Assembly (NCBI RefSeq): GCF_006442205.1
Contig: NZ_VFVR01000008.1
Coordinates: 124,001 to 188,000 of the forward strand
Direction: 5' to 3'
From: Mesorhizobium sp. B2-3-12
GTDB taxonomy: Bacteria; Pseudomonadota; Alphaproteobacteria; Rhizobiales; Rhizobiaceae
Length of the DNA: 64,000 nucleotides
In this document: positions 16,506 to 25,465 of the stretch, piece by piece
Layout: every line of letters starts with the position of its first letter
Numbering within the stretch: position 1 is the stretch's first letter
Position numbers and translations under genes: made by a program
The notes under the pieces: generated by a model
Databases searched by the model: none
Told to the model about the DNA's origin: nothing
What the model saw: the letters and a program-made list of their open reading frames with translations, nothing else

Positions 16506-17531
16506 ATGAACGACGCTTCGCAACTGGCCCTGCTTGCCGTCGACGACCAGCATCCGGCGCCCGGGCTGGTCTGGGCCTATCGCGGCGCGCCGGGCGAGCA
16601 GGCCGTGGCGCTTGCCCCGCGCGACATCGATGCCGCACTCGCCATGCCAAAGGGCTGGGTGTGGCTGCATGTCGATCTCGTCGACCAGCGCGCCCATTCC
16701 TGGGTCAGCCACGCCTGCGCCTTGCCGGCCTCGGCCCATGCGATCCTCGAAGGCCATGAGGACAGTCCCGCGCTGGCGCATGAGGATGGGGTCGTCCACG
16801 GCATCTCCGCCGATCTGCACAGCGAGATCGCGCGTCAGTCGACCACCATTGGCAGGTTGCGCTTCGCGGTCTCGGAGCGGCTGCTGGTGACCGGCCGCCG
16901 CCATTCGCTGGCGGCGGTCGAGGAGGTGCATGAGGCGCTGGCCGCGGGACTGCGGCCCGCCACCGCATTCGGGCTCTTCGAGACGATCGTGCTCGCCTTC
17001 TGCAGCGGCACCAGCCTGCGGCTCGCCGCCGCCACCAAGCGGCTCGACGAGGTGGAAGACCATCTGGTGACCGAGCGGCTTGCCGACGAAAGGCAGCGGC
17101 TGAAGGACGTGCGCCGTCTCGCGGTCTCGCTGCACCGGCCGATCTCGGCGCTGGCGGCGCTTTTCCAGGACGAGGACCGCTCGGACTGGAAACTGTCGGA
17201 AGCGGCGCACGAGACCTTGCGCCGGCTCACCACGCGTCTGGAGCGGCTCGACCGCGAGGTCGTCATGGTCAACGACCGGGCGCGGCTGTTGCAGGAGGAG
17301 GTCGCGGCCGAACTCGCGGACGAATCCAACCGCAGCCTGAAGGCGCTGGCGGTGATGAGCGCGCTGCTTCTGCCGGGCTCGCTGATCGTCGGCATGTTCG
17401 GCATGAACACCGCCGGCCTGCCGCTCACGCAGACGCCGGGCGGCTTCGAGCTGGCGCTGTTGATCGCGGCGGCGGCGACCGGCCTGTTCTACTGGCTGTT
17501 GCTGAGAGCCGGCGCCAATCTAAGGTTCTGA
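16506..17531 (+). CDS. CorA-like metal ion transporter (ZntB type)
   Basis: Membrane transporter for divalent metals, 341 residues. The long N-terminal cytoplasmic domain ends in a coiled helix (LDREVVMVNDRARLLQEEVAAELADESNRSL). Two C-terminal helices follow, with the selectivity motif GMFGMN (family GMN) and the loop TAGLPLTQTPGGF. The ZntB branch exports or imports zinc, and the GMN-x-GG/AG-P style loop fits that branch. The gene has its own promoter region and faces the patatin gene. The convergent ends share a 14-base palindrome (17567-17580) that may help termination. Confidence 0.85.
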   Translation: MNDASQLALLAVDDQHPAPGLVWAYRGAPGEQAVALAPRDIDAALAMPKGWVWLHVDLVDQRAHSWVSHACALPASAHAILEGHEDSPALAHEDGVVHGISADLHSEIARQSTTIGRLRFAVSERLLVTGRRHSLAAVEEVHEALAAGLRPATAFGLFETIVLAFCSGTSLRLAAATKRLDEVEDHLVTERLADERQRLKDVRRLAVSLHRPISALAALFQDEDRSDWKLSEAAHETLRRLTTRLERLDREVVMVNDRARLLQEEVAAELADESNRSLKALAVMSALLLPGSLIVGMFGMNTAGLPLTQTPGGFELALLIAAAATGLFYWLLLRAGANLRF

Positions 17532-17575
17532 GCCTGGCTCGATATTCCAAGCCAAGGCGTTTCCGGCCTGAACGT

Positions 17576-18736
17576 TCAGGTCGGATCCTCGCGATGCAGG
17601 TCGTGGATGGTGACGCCGTCGGCATTGGTCGGCAGCATCAGCCATTTCTTGTGACGCAGCGTGCGCTCGGTGTCCTCGAGGCCCATCTCCCAATGCTCGC
17701 GCATCGAGGTGCCCGAAAACTCGTAGTCCTTGGCGTGGCCTTCGTAGCCTTTGTGCTGGTAGATCAGGTGGACGATGTTGACGACGCCGGCATTGGAGTA
17801 GTCGGCGATCAACTCCTGCTCGCCTTCCCTGAGCTGTTCCGGCGGCACGCGCTTCAGCGCGTCGAGCAGCTTCATCTTCAGCGCATGGATGCGCTCGAAA
17901 TTGTCGGTGTTCTGCCGTGTGCGGCTGGAATACATGATGTCCTTGTGGCGCGACAATACGTCGGCCATGCCGCGCGGCAGCACGCCGCGGGCACTGAACA
18001 GATCGACCTGGAAGACCAGCGAGGAACGGTCCTCTTCCTGGTCGAGCAGATATTGCAACGGCGTGTTGGAAACGATGCCGCCATCCCAGTAATATTCGCC
18101 TTCGATGCGGATCGATGGGAAGGCCGGCGGCAGCGCGCCGCTCGCCATGATGTGCTCCGGTCCGATGCGCACTTTCTCGGTGTCGAAATAGACGAAGTTG
18201 CCGGTCCTGACGTTGACCGCGCCGACGCTCAGCCGCTTCTTGCCGTCGTTCAGCACGTCGAAATCGATCAGGCTCTCCAGCGTGTCCTTCAACTCGGCGG
18301 TGTCGTAGAAGCTGGTGGCCCCATCCGCGCCCGACAGCTGGAACCAGGGGTTGGGATTGCGCGGCTTGAAGAAGCCGGGCTGGCCCATCGTCATGGTCAT
18401 CAGCGACGAGGTCTGGTTGCGGATATCGCGGTAGATGTCGCCTTCGGGCGTATAGGACCAGATCTTGCGGCCGGAGATCGTCTGCCAGAACTGTTCCAGC
18501 CGCTGCAGCCGGCGGCTCGGCTCGTTGCCGGCTATGATCGCGGCATTGATCGCCCCGATCGAGACACCGGAAAGCCAGCTCGGTTCGCAGCCGGCATCGG
18601 CCAGCGCCTGATAGACGCCTGCCTGATAGGCACCGAGCGCTCCACCGCCCTGGAAGACCAGCGCGATACGGTCATACTGCGCCGTGATTTCCTCGATGGT
18701 GGCGGCGGCTGCCTTGTTGCGGGTACGCTCAAGCAC
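17576..18736 (-). CDS. patatin-like phospholipase with DUF3734-type C-terminus
   Basis: Serine acyl hydrolase of the patatin family, 386 residues. Key residues are visible: oxyanion loop GGGALGAYQAG, nucleophile motif GVSIG, and the catalytic Asp in DGG (YYWDGGIVSNTPL). The C-terminal third (residues after DVLSRHKDIMYSSR) is of the DUF3734 type found in bacterial patatins linked to polyhydroxybutyrate metabolism. I choose GTG 18736: GGAG lies seven bases upstream and the start overlaps the adc stop (GTGCTTGA). An ATG at 18796 would overlap adc by 68 bases. The coupling to adc and closeness to bdhA suggest a role in PHB/ketone body turnover. Confidence 0.87.
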   Translation of the reverse strand: MLERTRNKAAAATIEEITAQYDRIALVFQGGGALGAYQAGVYQALADAGCEPSWLSGVSIGAINAAIIAGNEPSRRLQRLEQFWQTISGRKIWSYTPEGDIYRDIRNQTSSLMTMTMGQPGFFKPRNPNPWFQLSGADGATSFYDTAELKDTLESLIDFDVLNDGKKRLSVGAVNVRTGNFVYFDTEKVRIGPEHIMASGALPPAFPSIRIEGEYYWDGGIVSNTPLQYLLDQEEDRSSLVFQVDLFSARGVLPRGMADVLSRHKDIMYSSRTRQNTDNFERIHALKMKLLDALKRVPPEQLREGEQELIADYSNAGVVNIVHLIYQHKGYEGHAKDYEFSGTSMREHWEMGLEDTERTLRHKKWLMLPTNADGVTIHDLHREDPT

Positions 18737-19517
18737 TGACTTTCTCCAGCTGGGTTGCGCTGGCAGCGGGGCGGCTGTGGTCAGCGAGGTAATCATGCAC
18801 GACTTCGCCCAGGCCGAGCGTCAGATCGGCCTTGAAGTGGACGGCCGACACAATGTCGAGCACGGGCAGCTTCGCCACGTCGGCCATGACATGGGGCCGC
18901 AGGTCGAGCGCGGCGGGCGCGGTCCAGGCTTCCTTCAACGTGATGTCGGTGAGGTAGTAGCGGACCAGTTCGCAGATGCGCGGCGTGCCGTCGACATGCG
19001 GGATGATCTTGATCAGGAAATTGGGGGCGGCGAGCGAGGCGAGCACCGAATCGTGATCGGCTTCCCGGTGCTTGTAGCCCATCGTGCCGGTGGCGCACAG
19101 AACGCTGCCATAATGCAGCGTGCCGACGATCACCTCGCCCTCATGGACGATCTTGGGATTGGCGAGCTTCTTTGGGAACCCCCACAGCTCACGCCCGCCG
19201 GCGATCGGCGCGTCGTCGTCGAGATACATGGAATGGACGTAGCCGCCATGCTGGCCCTTGTAGCGCACCGGGATGACCTGGCCGGTCTCGGTGTAGTCGC
19301 CGAAGCCGGTGGAGTCGGGCATTCGGATGAACTCGTACTTGACCAGCGGCTCGTCGATTTCCAGCGGCGCCGGCACGACGGCTTCGAGCGCCTCGCGCGT
19401 CGTGCGGTAGGTGATGATGATATATTCCCGGTCGAAGAAGCGGTAAGGGCCCGGCGGAAAGGAAGGATTGGTGAGCGGCATCGCATAGGCGCGCTTCACG
19501 ACATCGGCGATATCCAT
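18729..19517 (-). CDS. adc: acetoacetate decarboxylase
   Basis: Converts acetoacetate to acetone and CO2 through a Schiff base on a lysine. The 262-residue product matches the ADC family in length. It carries the conserved YEFIRMPDSTGFGDYTE region and the ELWGFPKK motif that holds the reactive lysine. ATG 19517 is chosen over the frame start at 19586, since a GGGGG stretch lies upstream and family proteins begin near MDIADVVKRAYAMPL. It is divergent from 3-hydroxybutyrate dehydrogenase, which makes acetoacetate, and the shared control region carries mirrored boxes. The patatin gene follows in the same operon. Confidence 0.92.
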   Translation of the reverse strand: MDIADVVKRAYAMPLTNPSFPPGPYRFFDREYIIITYRTTREALEAVVPAPLEIDEPLVKYEFIRMPDSTGFGDYTETGQVIPVRYKGQHGGYVHSMYLDDDAPIAGGRELWGFPKKLANPKIVHEGEVIVGTLHYGSVLCATGTMGYKHREADHDSVLASLAAPNFLIKIIPHVDGTPRICELVRYYLTDITLKEAWTAPAALDLRPHVMADVAKLPVLDIVSAVHFKADLTLGLGEVVHDYLADHSRPAASATQLEKVSA

Positions 19518-19583
19518 CCAGGTGCCCCCAACGGTTCGAAAATGACCCCGCGCGAATGCGCTGGCAAATATGTTGCATGGCAG

Positions 19584-19684
19584 CATGACAATGCCGTGTC
19601 ACCTCGGCGACGCCCTGTCTCGGAGCCGGCAAGGACCGTCGCGGGGCTGTAATCGAGCCGACACATGGCCGTGGCATTGTCATG
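19584..19684. promoter_or_regulatory. mirrored boxes in the adc/bdhA divergent promoter
   Basis: CATGACAATGCC (19584-19595) and its exact complement GGCATTGTCATG (19673-19684) lie 77 bases apart between the two divergent genes. Sequence beyond each box is also similar (TGC and ACAAACTAT- or ACATAT-like ends), so each strand has a copy of the same promoter module in front of its gene. A common activator or repressor of both genes is the simplest reading. The regulator is not visible here. Confidence 0.55.
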
Positions 19685-19743
19685 TTGCGTCGCACAAACT
19701 ATGTCCCTCAACAGTCCCCTCCCACCTCTTGCGAGATCTCCCC

Positions 19744-20532
19744 ATGGGTTCCCTGTCTTCGAAGAATGCGCTTGTGACCGGCTCGACCAGCGGCATCGGC
19801 CTCGCGATCGCCCGCGCCTTTGCCGCCGAAGGCGCCAACGTTACCATCAACGGCCTGGGCGACGCGGCTGCCATCGAGCAGGAGCGCGCCGGCATCGAGA
19901 AGGATTTCGGCGTCAAGTGCCGCTACTCCGATGCCAACATGATGGACGGCGCCGCCGTCACCGCCATGATCCATGACGCCGAAGCGGCGTTCGGCAGTCT
20001 CGACATACTGGTCAACAATGCCGGCATCCAGCATGTGGCGCCGATCGAGGAATTTCCCGAGGACAAGTGGGAAGCCATCATCCGCATCAACCTTTTGGCC
20101 GCCTTCTACGCCATCAAGGCCGTGGTGCCGGGCATGAAGAGCCGCAAATGGGGCCGCATCATCAACACGGCCTCCGCACACGCGCTGGTCGCTTCGCCGT
20201 TCAAGTCGGCCTATGTCTCGGCCAAGCATGGCATTGCTGGCCTGACCAAGACGGTGGCGCTGGAAGTCGCGCAGAACGGCATCACCGTGAACGCAATCGC
20301 GCCCGGCTATGTCTGGACGCCGCTGGTCGAAAAGCAGATCCCCGACACGATGAAGGCGCGCGGCATGACCGAGGAACAGGTCAAGCACGACGTGCTGCTG
20401 GCCGCGCAGCCGACCAAGGAATTCGTCACCGTCGAGGAGCTTGCGGCTCTGGCATTGTTCCTGTGTTCGGATGCGGCCAAGCAGATCACCGGCACGACCT
20501 TGCCGATGGACGGCGGCTGGACGGCACAGTAG
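19744..20532 (+). CDS. bdhA: 3-hydroxybutyrate dehydrogenase
   Basis: NAD-dependent short-chain dehydrogenase that interconverts 3-hydroxybutyrate and acetoacetate in the PHB cycle. The 262-residue product has TGSTSGIG (cofactor Gly motif, residues 12-19), NNAG, the catalytic Ser144, Tyr157 and Lys161 (SAYVSAKHG), and the DGGWTAQ end typical of this enzyme. ATG 19744 is preceded by GAGAT; the upstream open frame lies in the promoter. Divergent from adc, which uses its product. Confidence 0.92.
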   Translation: MGSLSSKNALVTGSTSGIGLAIARAFAAEGANVTINGLGDAAAIEQERAGIEKDFGVKCRYSDANMMDGAAVTAMIHDAEAAFGSLDILVNNAGIQHVAPIEEFPEDKWEAIIRINLLAAFYAIKAVVPGMKSRKWGRIINTASAHALVASPFKSAYVSAKHGIAGLTKTVALEVAQNGITVNAIAPGYVWTPLVEKQIPDTMKARGMTEEQVKHDVLLAAQPTKEFVTVEELAALALFLCSDAAKQITGTTLPMDGGWTAQ

Positions 20533-20600
20533 AGCTGGTCGAGACAGACCGCCTTCCGGCCGATGCCATGGGCGCCGGCAGGAAGGCAGTGCGCGGTTCC

Positions 20601-21380
20601 ATGAAAATCATCCAGCTCTCCGATCCGCATCTGATGACGCCGGGCGGTCTTCTCCATGGCTCCGATCCGCTCGACCGGCTGCAGGCCTGCCTGGCGGATA
20701 TCGGCCGGAACCATGCCGACGCCGATCTGGTGGTGATATCGGGCGACCTGACCAATGATGGCGAGCGCGCCGCCTATGCGGCATTGCGGGAGGCGCTGGC
20801 GGGCTTCGCGCCGCCGTGCCGACTGATGCTCGGCAACCACGACGACAGGGCGCTATTTCTCGAAATGTTCCCGGAAGCGCCAGCCGAACAAGGTTTTGTC
20901 CAGAGCGTCTTCGATGGCGGCGAAGGCCGGCTGATCCTGCTCGACACGTTGGACAACGGCCATGTCGAGGGCCGGTTGTGCGCGGCCCGGCTGGCCTGGC
21001 TGGACGAGAAGCTGCAAGAAGCGCGGGACCAGCCGGTCTTCCTCTTCATGCATCACCCGCCGTTCCGGATCCACATGCCGGTGCTTGACGAGGTCATGCT
21101 CGCCGAGGCCGATGCCTTCCATGACGTTCTGCGGCGCCACGGTAATGTCGGCCACGTCTTCGCCGGCCATGTCCACAGGCTGATCGCCGGCAGCTGGCGC
21201 GGCATACCGGTCAGCACGCTGCGCAGCACCAACCACCAGAGCGCACTCGATTTTTCGGACAACTGGCGGCTGGGCCACGAGCCGCCCGCCTATGCCGTGA
21301 TCTTCATCGAAGCCGATGGCGTGGTCGTCCATTTTCACGATTTTGGGGCCGGCCGGCCCGAGCCGGTCAAGGGTCGTTGA
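20601..21380 (+). CDS. calcineurin-fold phosphodiesterase (CpdA/GpdQ type)
   Basis: Binuclear metallophosphoesterase, 259 residues. All metal motifs are present in order: DPH near the start, GDLTNDG, GNHDD, MHHPP and GHVH. The size and motif spacing match the cyclic-nucleotide or glycerophosphodiester phosphodiesterases of class III. The substrate (cAMP, or a glycerophosphodiester) cannot be chosen from sequence alone. An in-frame GTG at 20589 has AGGA at good spacing and may be the real start, adding four residues. It follows bdhA by 68 bases and may be cotranscribed. Its 3' end overlaps the convergent glycosyltransferase-like gene by 14 bases. Confidence 0.85.
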   Translation: MKIIQLSDPHLMTPGGLLHGSDPLDRLQACLADIGRNHADADLVVISGDLTNDGERAAYAALREALAGFAPPCRLMLGNHDDRALFLEMFPEAPAEQGFVQSVFDGGEGRLILLDTLDNGHVEGRLCAARLAWLDEKLQEARDQPVFLFMHHPPFRIHMPVLDEVMLAEADAFHDVLRRHGNVGHVFAGHVHRLIAGSWRGIPVSTLRSTNHQSALDFSDNWRLGHEPPAYAVIFIEADGVVVHFHDFGAGRPEPVKGR

Positions 21381-22383
21381 CGAGGCGGCTTTCGCCGCCG
21401 CCAAGGTGGGTCTCCCACACATGATCGGAGATCAGCCGCCGGTATTGCCGGGTCATGACCAGTTTTCTATGCGAGGCGCCGCCGACGTGAAAAAAAGCTC
21501 CGCCCAGCATGCGATGGTCCGCTTCTATCCCGCCAAGGTCGAGATCGGCTGCCGTCTTCCGCGCATCGGAAACATCGTTCTCGCCGAGCCCGCGATACAG
21601 CAGCGTCCAGTTTCCGCCGCCGGTATCCATCCCGCTGATAAAACGCGGTGTGAAGTCCAAGTCCAGTCCTTGCACGGCGCTGAAGCGGAAGAAGCAGAAG
21701 CCAGCCCACATGAACCAGGCTTCGGGGTCCGCCTGCGCCGGGCGCTTTGAGCCATAGACGACTTTTCCCTCCATCATCGCGGCAATGTCCACGGGGACGA
21801 TCGGAAAGCAGTCGTGATCCAGAAACCCGAAAAGCTCCGGCCGCAATGACCGAACGATGTTGTGGAAGATCCAGTTCATGGATATGCCGTGCGACCGATT
21901 GGGATGGCTTTCCCGGTTCCGAGGCAAACCGAAATAAGTGATTTTTCGCACCCGGCAGATATCCGCAATATGCACCCTGGCCGACAGATCGGTTGAATTG
22001 TCGATGACGACCAGCGTCATTCCCGACGAATACAATTGCCAGGCGCGGGTGAGCGCATCGATGACCCAGGGCGTATTGAAGGCAATGACAAAGCAGAAGC
22101 GTCGGGAGCCGGTTTGGCGCAGTTCCTCTGCGAATTTCAGGCCTTCTGGAATGCCGCGCGCGCGAAAATCACGCTCAACCAAGGCGTTGCGAAAAGCCTT
22201 GGCCTTTCTGACAGGCCAGTTGTGGTTCAGCAGATCAACAAGGCCCTTGGCCGGCTTCCAACTCATATACTTCGCCATTGCTCCAAAATCAGATGCTTGC
22301 TCCATAAGACGAAGCCCATCTTCCCACAACTCCGGTCTCGAACCGCGAGAATTTCGCGACCACCGGATTGTCCGTACACGCAT
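21367..22383 (-). CDS. glycosyltransferase-like protein with DHD motif
   Basis: Protein of 338 residues that looks like a GT-A-fold glycosyltransferase. FCFVIAFNTPWVIDALTRAW, then LVVIDNSTD and later LFGFLDHDCFPI resemble the nucleotide-sugar site and the D-x-D metal motif of family 2-like enzymes. There is no membrane helix. The first ~70 residues (KYMSWKPAKGLVDLLNHNWPVRKAKAFR) are not family-like. The start is uncertain: ATG 22383, a TTG at 22395 and an ATG at 22305 are all possible, and none has a strong ribosome binding site. It does not sit in a polysaccharide operon. The identity of its acceptor is unknown. Confidence 0.65.
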   Translation of the reverse strand: MRVRTIRWSRNSRGSRPELWEDGLRLMEQASDFGAMAKYMSWKPAKGLVDLLNHNWPVRKAKAFRNALVERDFRARGIPEGLKFAEELRQTGSRRFCFVIAFNTPWVIDALTRAWQLYSSGMTLVVIDNSTDLSARVHIADICRVRKITYFGLPRNRESHPNRSHGISMNWIFHNIVRSLRPELFGFLDHDCFPIVPVDIAAMMEGKVVYGSKRPAQADPEAWFMWAGFCFFRFSAVQGLDLDFTPRFISGMDTGGGNWTLLYRGLGENDVSDARKTAADLDLGGIEADHRMLGGAFFHVGGASHRKLVMTRQYRRLISDHVWETHLGGGESRLVNDP

Positions 22384-22472
22384 GCTGTATTTCAACCCGA
22401 TCTGGTCGCGGGCGCTATCAATCGAGCCATCGGAGCGCTAAAACGCCATCCGGGTTCTGCACGGGGGTTGAT

Positions 22473-23471
22473 ATGTTTGTTGTGATCTTGCGCGCGTTGC
22501 GCGCCTTCATTGCCGTCGGCGTTGCCTTGGCGATGTGCGCGCAGGCGCAAGCGGTCGAATTCAAGACAATCACGATCAAGGTCGGCTATGGTCCCGGCGG
22601 GGGCTATGACCAGACATCGCGGCTGATCGCCCGCCATTTTGGCCGGTTCCTGCCGGGCGGTCCGGATATCATTGTCCAGAATGTACCCGGCGGCGGCAGC
22701 CTGAAGCTCACCAAGATGGTGCTGGGCAGCGAGCCGGCCGACGGAAGCGTCATCGCTTCGGTCAGCGAAGCCATGTCCTATGCGCCGGTGCTTGATCCGC
22801 AAAACGCCAATTTCGATCCGCTTGCGCTGCAATGGATCGGCTCGCTCGTCAACGAGCCTGCCTATTGCATGACTGCCAAGGGCTCCGGCATCGACACGAT
22901 GGACAAGTTCCTGCAGTCCGATTTCCTGATCGGGGCGACCGGCAAGAGCAGCGTGACCTACATTTTCGCCGCGCTGGCCAAGAACGGGCTGAAGGCGAAG
23001 TTCAAGATCGTTACGGGCTTTGACGGTACCGCCGATATCGAACTGGCGATGCAGCGGGGCGAAATCGCCGGAATGTGCGGCGTTTCCAGTTACAACATCT
23101 CCGGAAACCGCGACACGCTCAATCTCATTGGAACGTTCGGCTCAGGCACGGCCGTTGGCGAGGCGAAGCTTGAGCGGTTCAGTGACAAGATCGAGGATGC
23201 CAAGGTCCGCGAGGCGGCCGCGCTCATCGAGACGACCCTGCAGTTCCATCATCCCTTGGTCGTCCCGCCGGGCACGCCCAAGGAGACAGTAGAGGCGTTG
23301 CGCAAGGGATATATGGAGATGGTGCGGGATCCGGCGTTCCTGGCCGACATCGGCAAGCTCAGCGAAATGACCGTCAACGCCACCAGCGGCGAGGACATAA
23401 GCCGGCTCGTGTCGAAGCAGTTGAACGCGGGACCGGATGTGTTCGAGACCGCCAGAAATCTGGTGAAGTAG
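22473..23471 (+). CDS. tripartite tricarboxylate transporter substrate-binding protein (TctC/Bug family)
   Basis: Periplasmic binding protein, 332 residues, with signal peptide to about CAQAQAVEF. Family features: VGYGPGGGYDQTSRLIARHF (the GGG-D loop), a VQNVPGGGSLKLTKM segment close to the NxPGAGG motif, and PPGTPKETVEALRKGY near the end. It captures a carboxylate or related small molecule for the TctAB permease that follows 20 bases later. ATG 22473 is preceded by GGGGG. It is divergent from the glycosyltransferase-like gene. Confidence 0.9.
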   Translation: MFVVILRALRAFIAVGVALAMCAQAQAVEFKTITIKVGYGPGGGYDQTSRLIARHFGRFLPGGPDIIVQNVPGGGSLKLTKMVLGSEPADGSVIASVSEAMSYAPVLDPQNANFDPLALQWIGSLVNEPAYCMTAKGSGIDTMDKFLQSDFLIGATGKSSVTYIFAALAKNGLKAKFKIVTGFDGTADIELAMQRGEIAGMCGVSSYNISGNRDTLNLIGTFGSGTAVGEAKLERFSDKIEDAKVREAAALIETTLQFHHPLVVPPGTPKETVEALRKGYMEMVRDPAFLADIGKLSEMTVNATSGEDISRLVSKQLNAGPDVFETARNLVK

Positions 23472-23491
23472 ATTCTCCGCGAGGCTCAACG

Positions 23492-25465
23492 GTGGATCTG
23501 ATCCTCACCGCCATCGTCGAGATGGCGCAGCCGTTTCGCATGTTGATGCTGGTGACCGGTGTTTTCGTCGGTCTCGTCGTCGGCGTCGTCCCGGGCATTG
23601 GCGGGCTGTTCGCGATGGCCCTGCTGATCCCGATGACCTACACCATGGACGCCTATGCCGCCTTCGCGCTCCTGCTCGGCATGGGATCGGTCAACACCAC
23701 CTCCGACACGATCCCCGCCATCCTGTTCGGGGTTCCAGGCTCGGTCGGCGCGGCGGCGACGGTGCTCGACGGCCATGCCATGGCCAAGAAGGGCGAAGCC
23801 GCGCGGGCCTTCGGCGCCTCCTATTCCGCGTCGATGATCGGTGGCGTGTTCGGTGCCCTGGTGCTTGCCGCGGCAATACCCGTGATGCGGCCGCTTGTCC
23901 TCTATCTGAAGACGCCGGACTTCTTCGCCATCTGCGCCTTTGGCCTCTCCATCGTGGCGATGCTGGCGGGGAGCCAGCCGCTGAAGGGGCTGGCGGCGGC
24001 CATGTTCGGCATGCTCGCCTCCTTTGTCGGCATCGACAAGATCGCCGGCATCGACCGATGGACCTTCGGGGAAATCTATCTCTGGGACGGCCTGCCGGTT
24101 GCCTTGGTGTTTCTCGGCCTTTTCGGCCTGCCGGAGCTGGCCTCGCTTCTGCTGCGCGGCTCCATCCAGGGCAATGCGGAGCGGCCCACCTATGCCGGGA
24201 TGTGGCAAGGCATCAGGGATACGCTGCGGGAATGGCCGCTGGTGCTGCGGTGCAGCACCATCGGCTCCTTGCTTGGCGCGGTTCCCGGCGTCGGCATCGC
24301 GGTGCTGGACTGGATCGCCTATGGCTATGCGTCGCGTCGCCCGGGCTCCGGGCCGAAGTTCGGCGAGGGCAATGTCAGGGGCGTCATCGCTCCCGAGAGC
24401 GCCAACAATGCCAAGGAAGGCGGCTCGCTGATCCCGACCATCGCTTTCGGCGTGCCCGGTTCGGCCTCGATGAGCATCCTGCTCGGCGCCTTTGTCGTCC
24501 ATGGGCTGGTTCCCGGCCCCGACATGCTGGGCAAGAACGCCGCGCTGACGATGTCGATGGTGTTCAGCATCGCCGTGGCGAACATTGTCGGCGCGGTGAC
24601 TTGCCTTGTGCTAACCCGGCCGCTGGCGCGCGTGGCGCAGGTTTCGGCCGCCATACTGGTGCCGCTGGTGGTGACCTTCATCGTGGTCGGCGCTTACCAG
24701 ACCAATATGAGCGCCTTCGACTTTGCGCTGGTCATCGGCGTCGGCGCCGTCGGCATGGCTATGAAGGAACTCAACTGGCCGCGCTCGGCTTTCTCGCTGG
24801 GGTTCGTGCTCGGGCCGAGCCTCGAGAATTATTTCTTTCTCGCCTATCAGATTTCCGGCTGGTCGTGGCTCGCCCAGCCACTGGTGCTCATCCTGCTTGG
24901 ATTGGCCGTGGTCGGCGTCGTCAGGCAGACGCTGTCATGGATCAGGGCCAGAAATCCCGGCGGCCCACTGCCGCCCGCGCTGCCCGACCTTGTCGCAGGC
25001 GCCACGATGACATTGCTGGCGTTTGCCGCGCTGGTGACCGCCGCGACCGGCTTTCCCTTCGAGGCCGCCATCTTCCCGATCATCACGGCTGGATTGCTGA
25101 TGGTGTTTTCACTGGTGACGACAGTGCAAACGACCCTGCGATGGCGGAGGCGAGCCACGCCTGTCCTATCCGCGCGTGACGGGACACCAGGCGAATGGTC
25201 GCCGGTTTCGGAACCCACCATGAAAGGCAATCTCGCGATCATCGGCCTTTGCCTGGCCCTGGCCGTTCTCATCCTGCTGGTCGGGCACCTGGCGGCAACC
25301 TTCATTTTCGTTGCCGGCAGCATCACGGTGCTTGGGACGAAGTCGTGGCGGTCACCCCTGATGATCGCGGCCGCCGCGACGGCCTTTGTCTATTCGGTTT
25401 TCGACATGCTGGCGTCCCAGCCCTGGCCGGCGCCATGGCTCGCCGGCATTGGACGGTTCTTCTAA
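23492..25465 (+). CDS. fused TctA-TctB permease of a tripartite tricarboxylate transporter
   Basis: Inner-membrane part of the TTT importer, 657 residues. Residues 1 to about 500 are the large TctA subunit, with the duplicated motifs VVPGIGGLFAMALLIP and VPGVGIAVLDW and the IPTIAFGVPGSASMSILLGA signature. From about residue 505 the sequence becomes a TctB-like four-helix domain (FPFEAAIFPIITAGLLMVFSLV, then LAATFIFVAGSITVLG). In most systems these are two proteins. The start is a GTG with GAGG upstream. The final bases overlap the convergent adenylating-enzyme gene by four bases. Confidence 0.9.
   Translation: MDLILTAIVEMAQPFRMLMLVTGVFVGLVVGVVPGIGGLFAMALLIPMTYTMDAYAAFALLLGMGSVNTTSDTIPAILFGVPGSVGAAATVLDGHAMAKKGEAARAFGASYSASMIGGVFGALVLAAAIPVMRPLVLYLKTPDFFAICAFGLSIVAMLAGSQPLKGLAAAMFGMLASFVGIDKIAGIDRWTFGEIYLWDGLPVALVFLGLFGLPELASLLLRGSIQGNAERPTYAGMWQGIRDTLREWPLVLRCSTIGSLLGAVPGVGIAVLDWIAYGYASRRPGSGPKFGEGNVRGVIAPESANNAKEGGSLIPTIAFGVPGSASMSILLGAFVVHGLVPGPDMLGKNAALTMSMVFSIAVANIVGAVTCLVLTRPLARVAQVSAAILVPLVVTFIVVGAYQTNMSAFDFALVIGVGAVGMAMKELNWPRSAFSLGFVLGPSLENYFFLAYQISGWSWLAQPLVLILLGLAVVGVVRQTLSWIRARNPGGPLPPALPDLVAGATMTLLAFAALVTAATGFPFEAAIFPIITAGLLMVFSLVTTVQTTLRWRRRATPVLSARDGTPGEWSPVSEPTMKGNLAIIGLCLALAVLILLVGHLAATFIFVAGSITVLGTKSWRSPLMIAAAATAFVYSVFDMLASQPWPAPWLAGIGRFF

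Noticed and set aside
18737..18796. Longer patatin start at ATG 18796
   Set aside because: It would overlap adc by 68 bases, while GTG 18736 has GGAG at seven bases and an eight-base overlap.
23486..24502. 338-codon minus-strand frame opposite the TctA-TctB gene
   Set aside because: Low hydrophobic content and antisense-like composition; the plus-strand frame is a clear permease.
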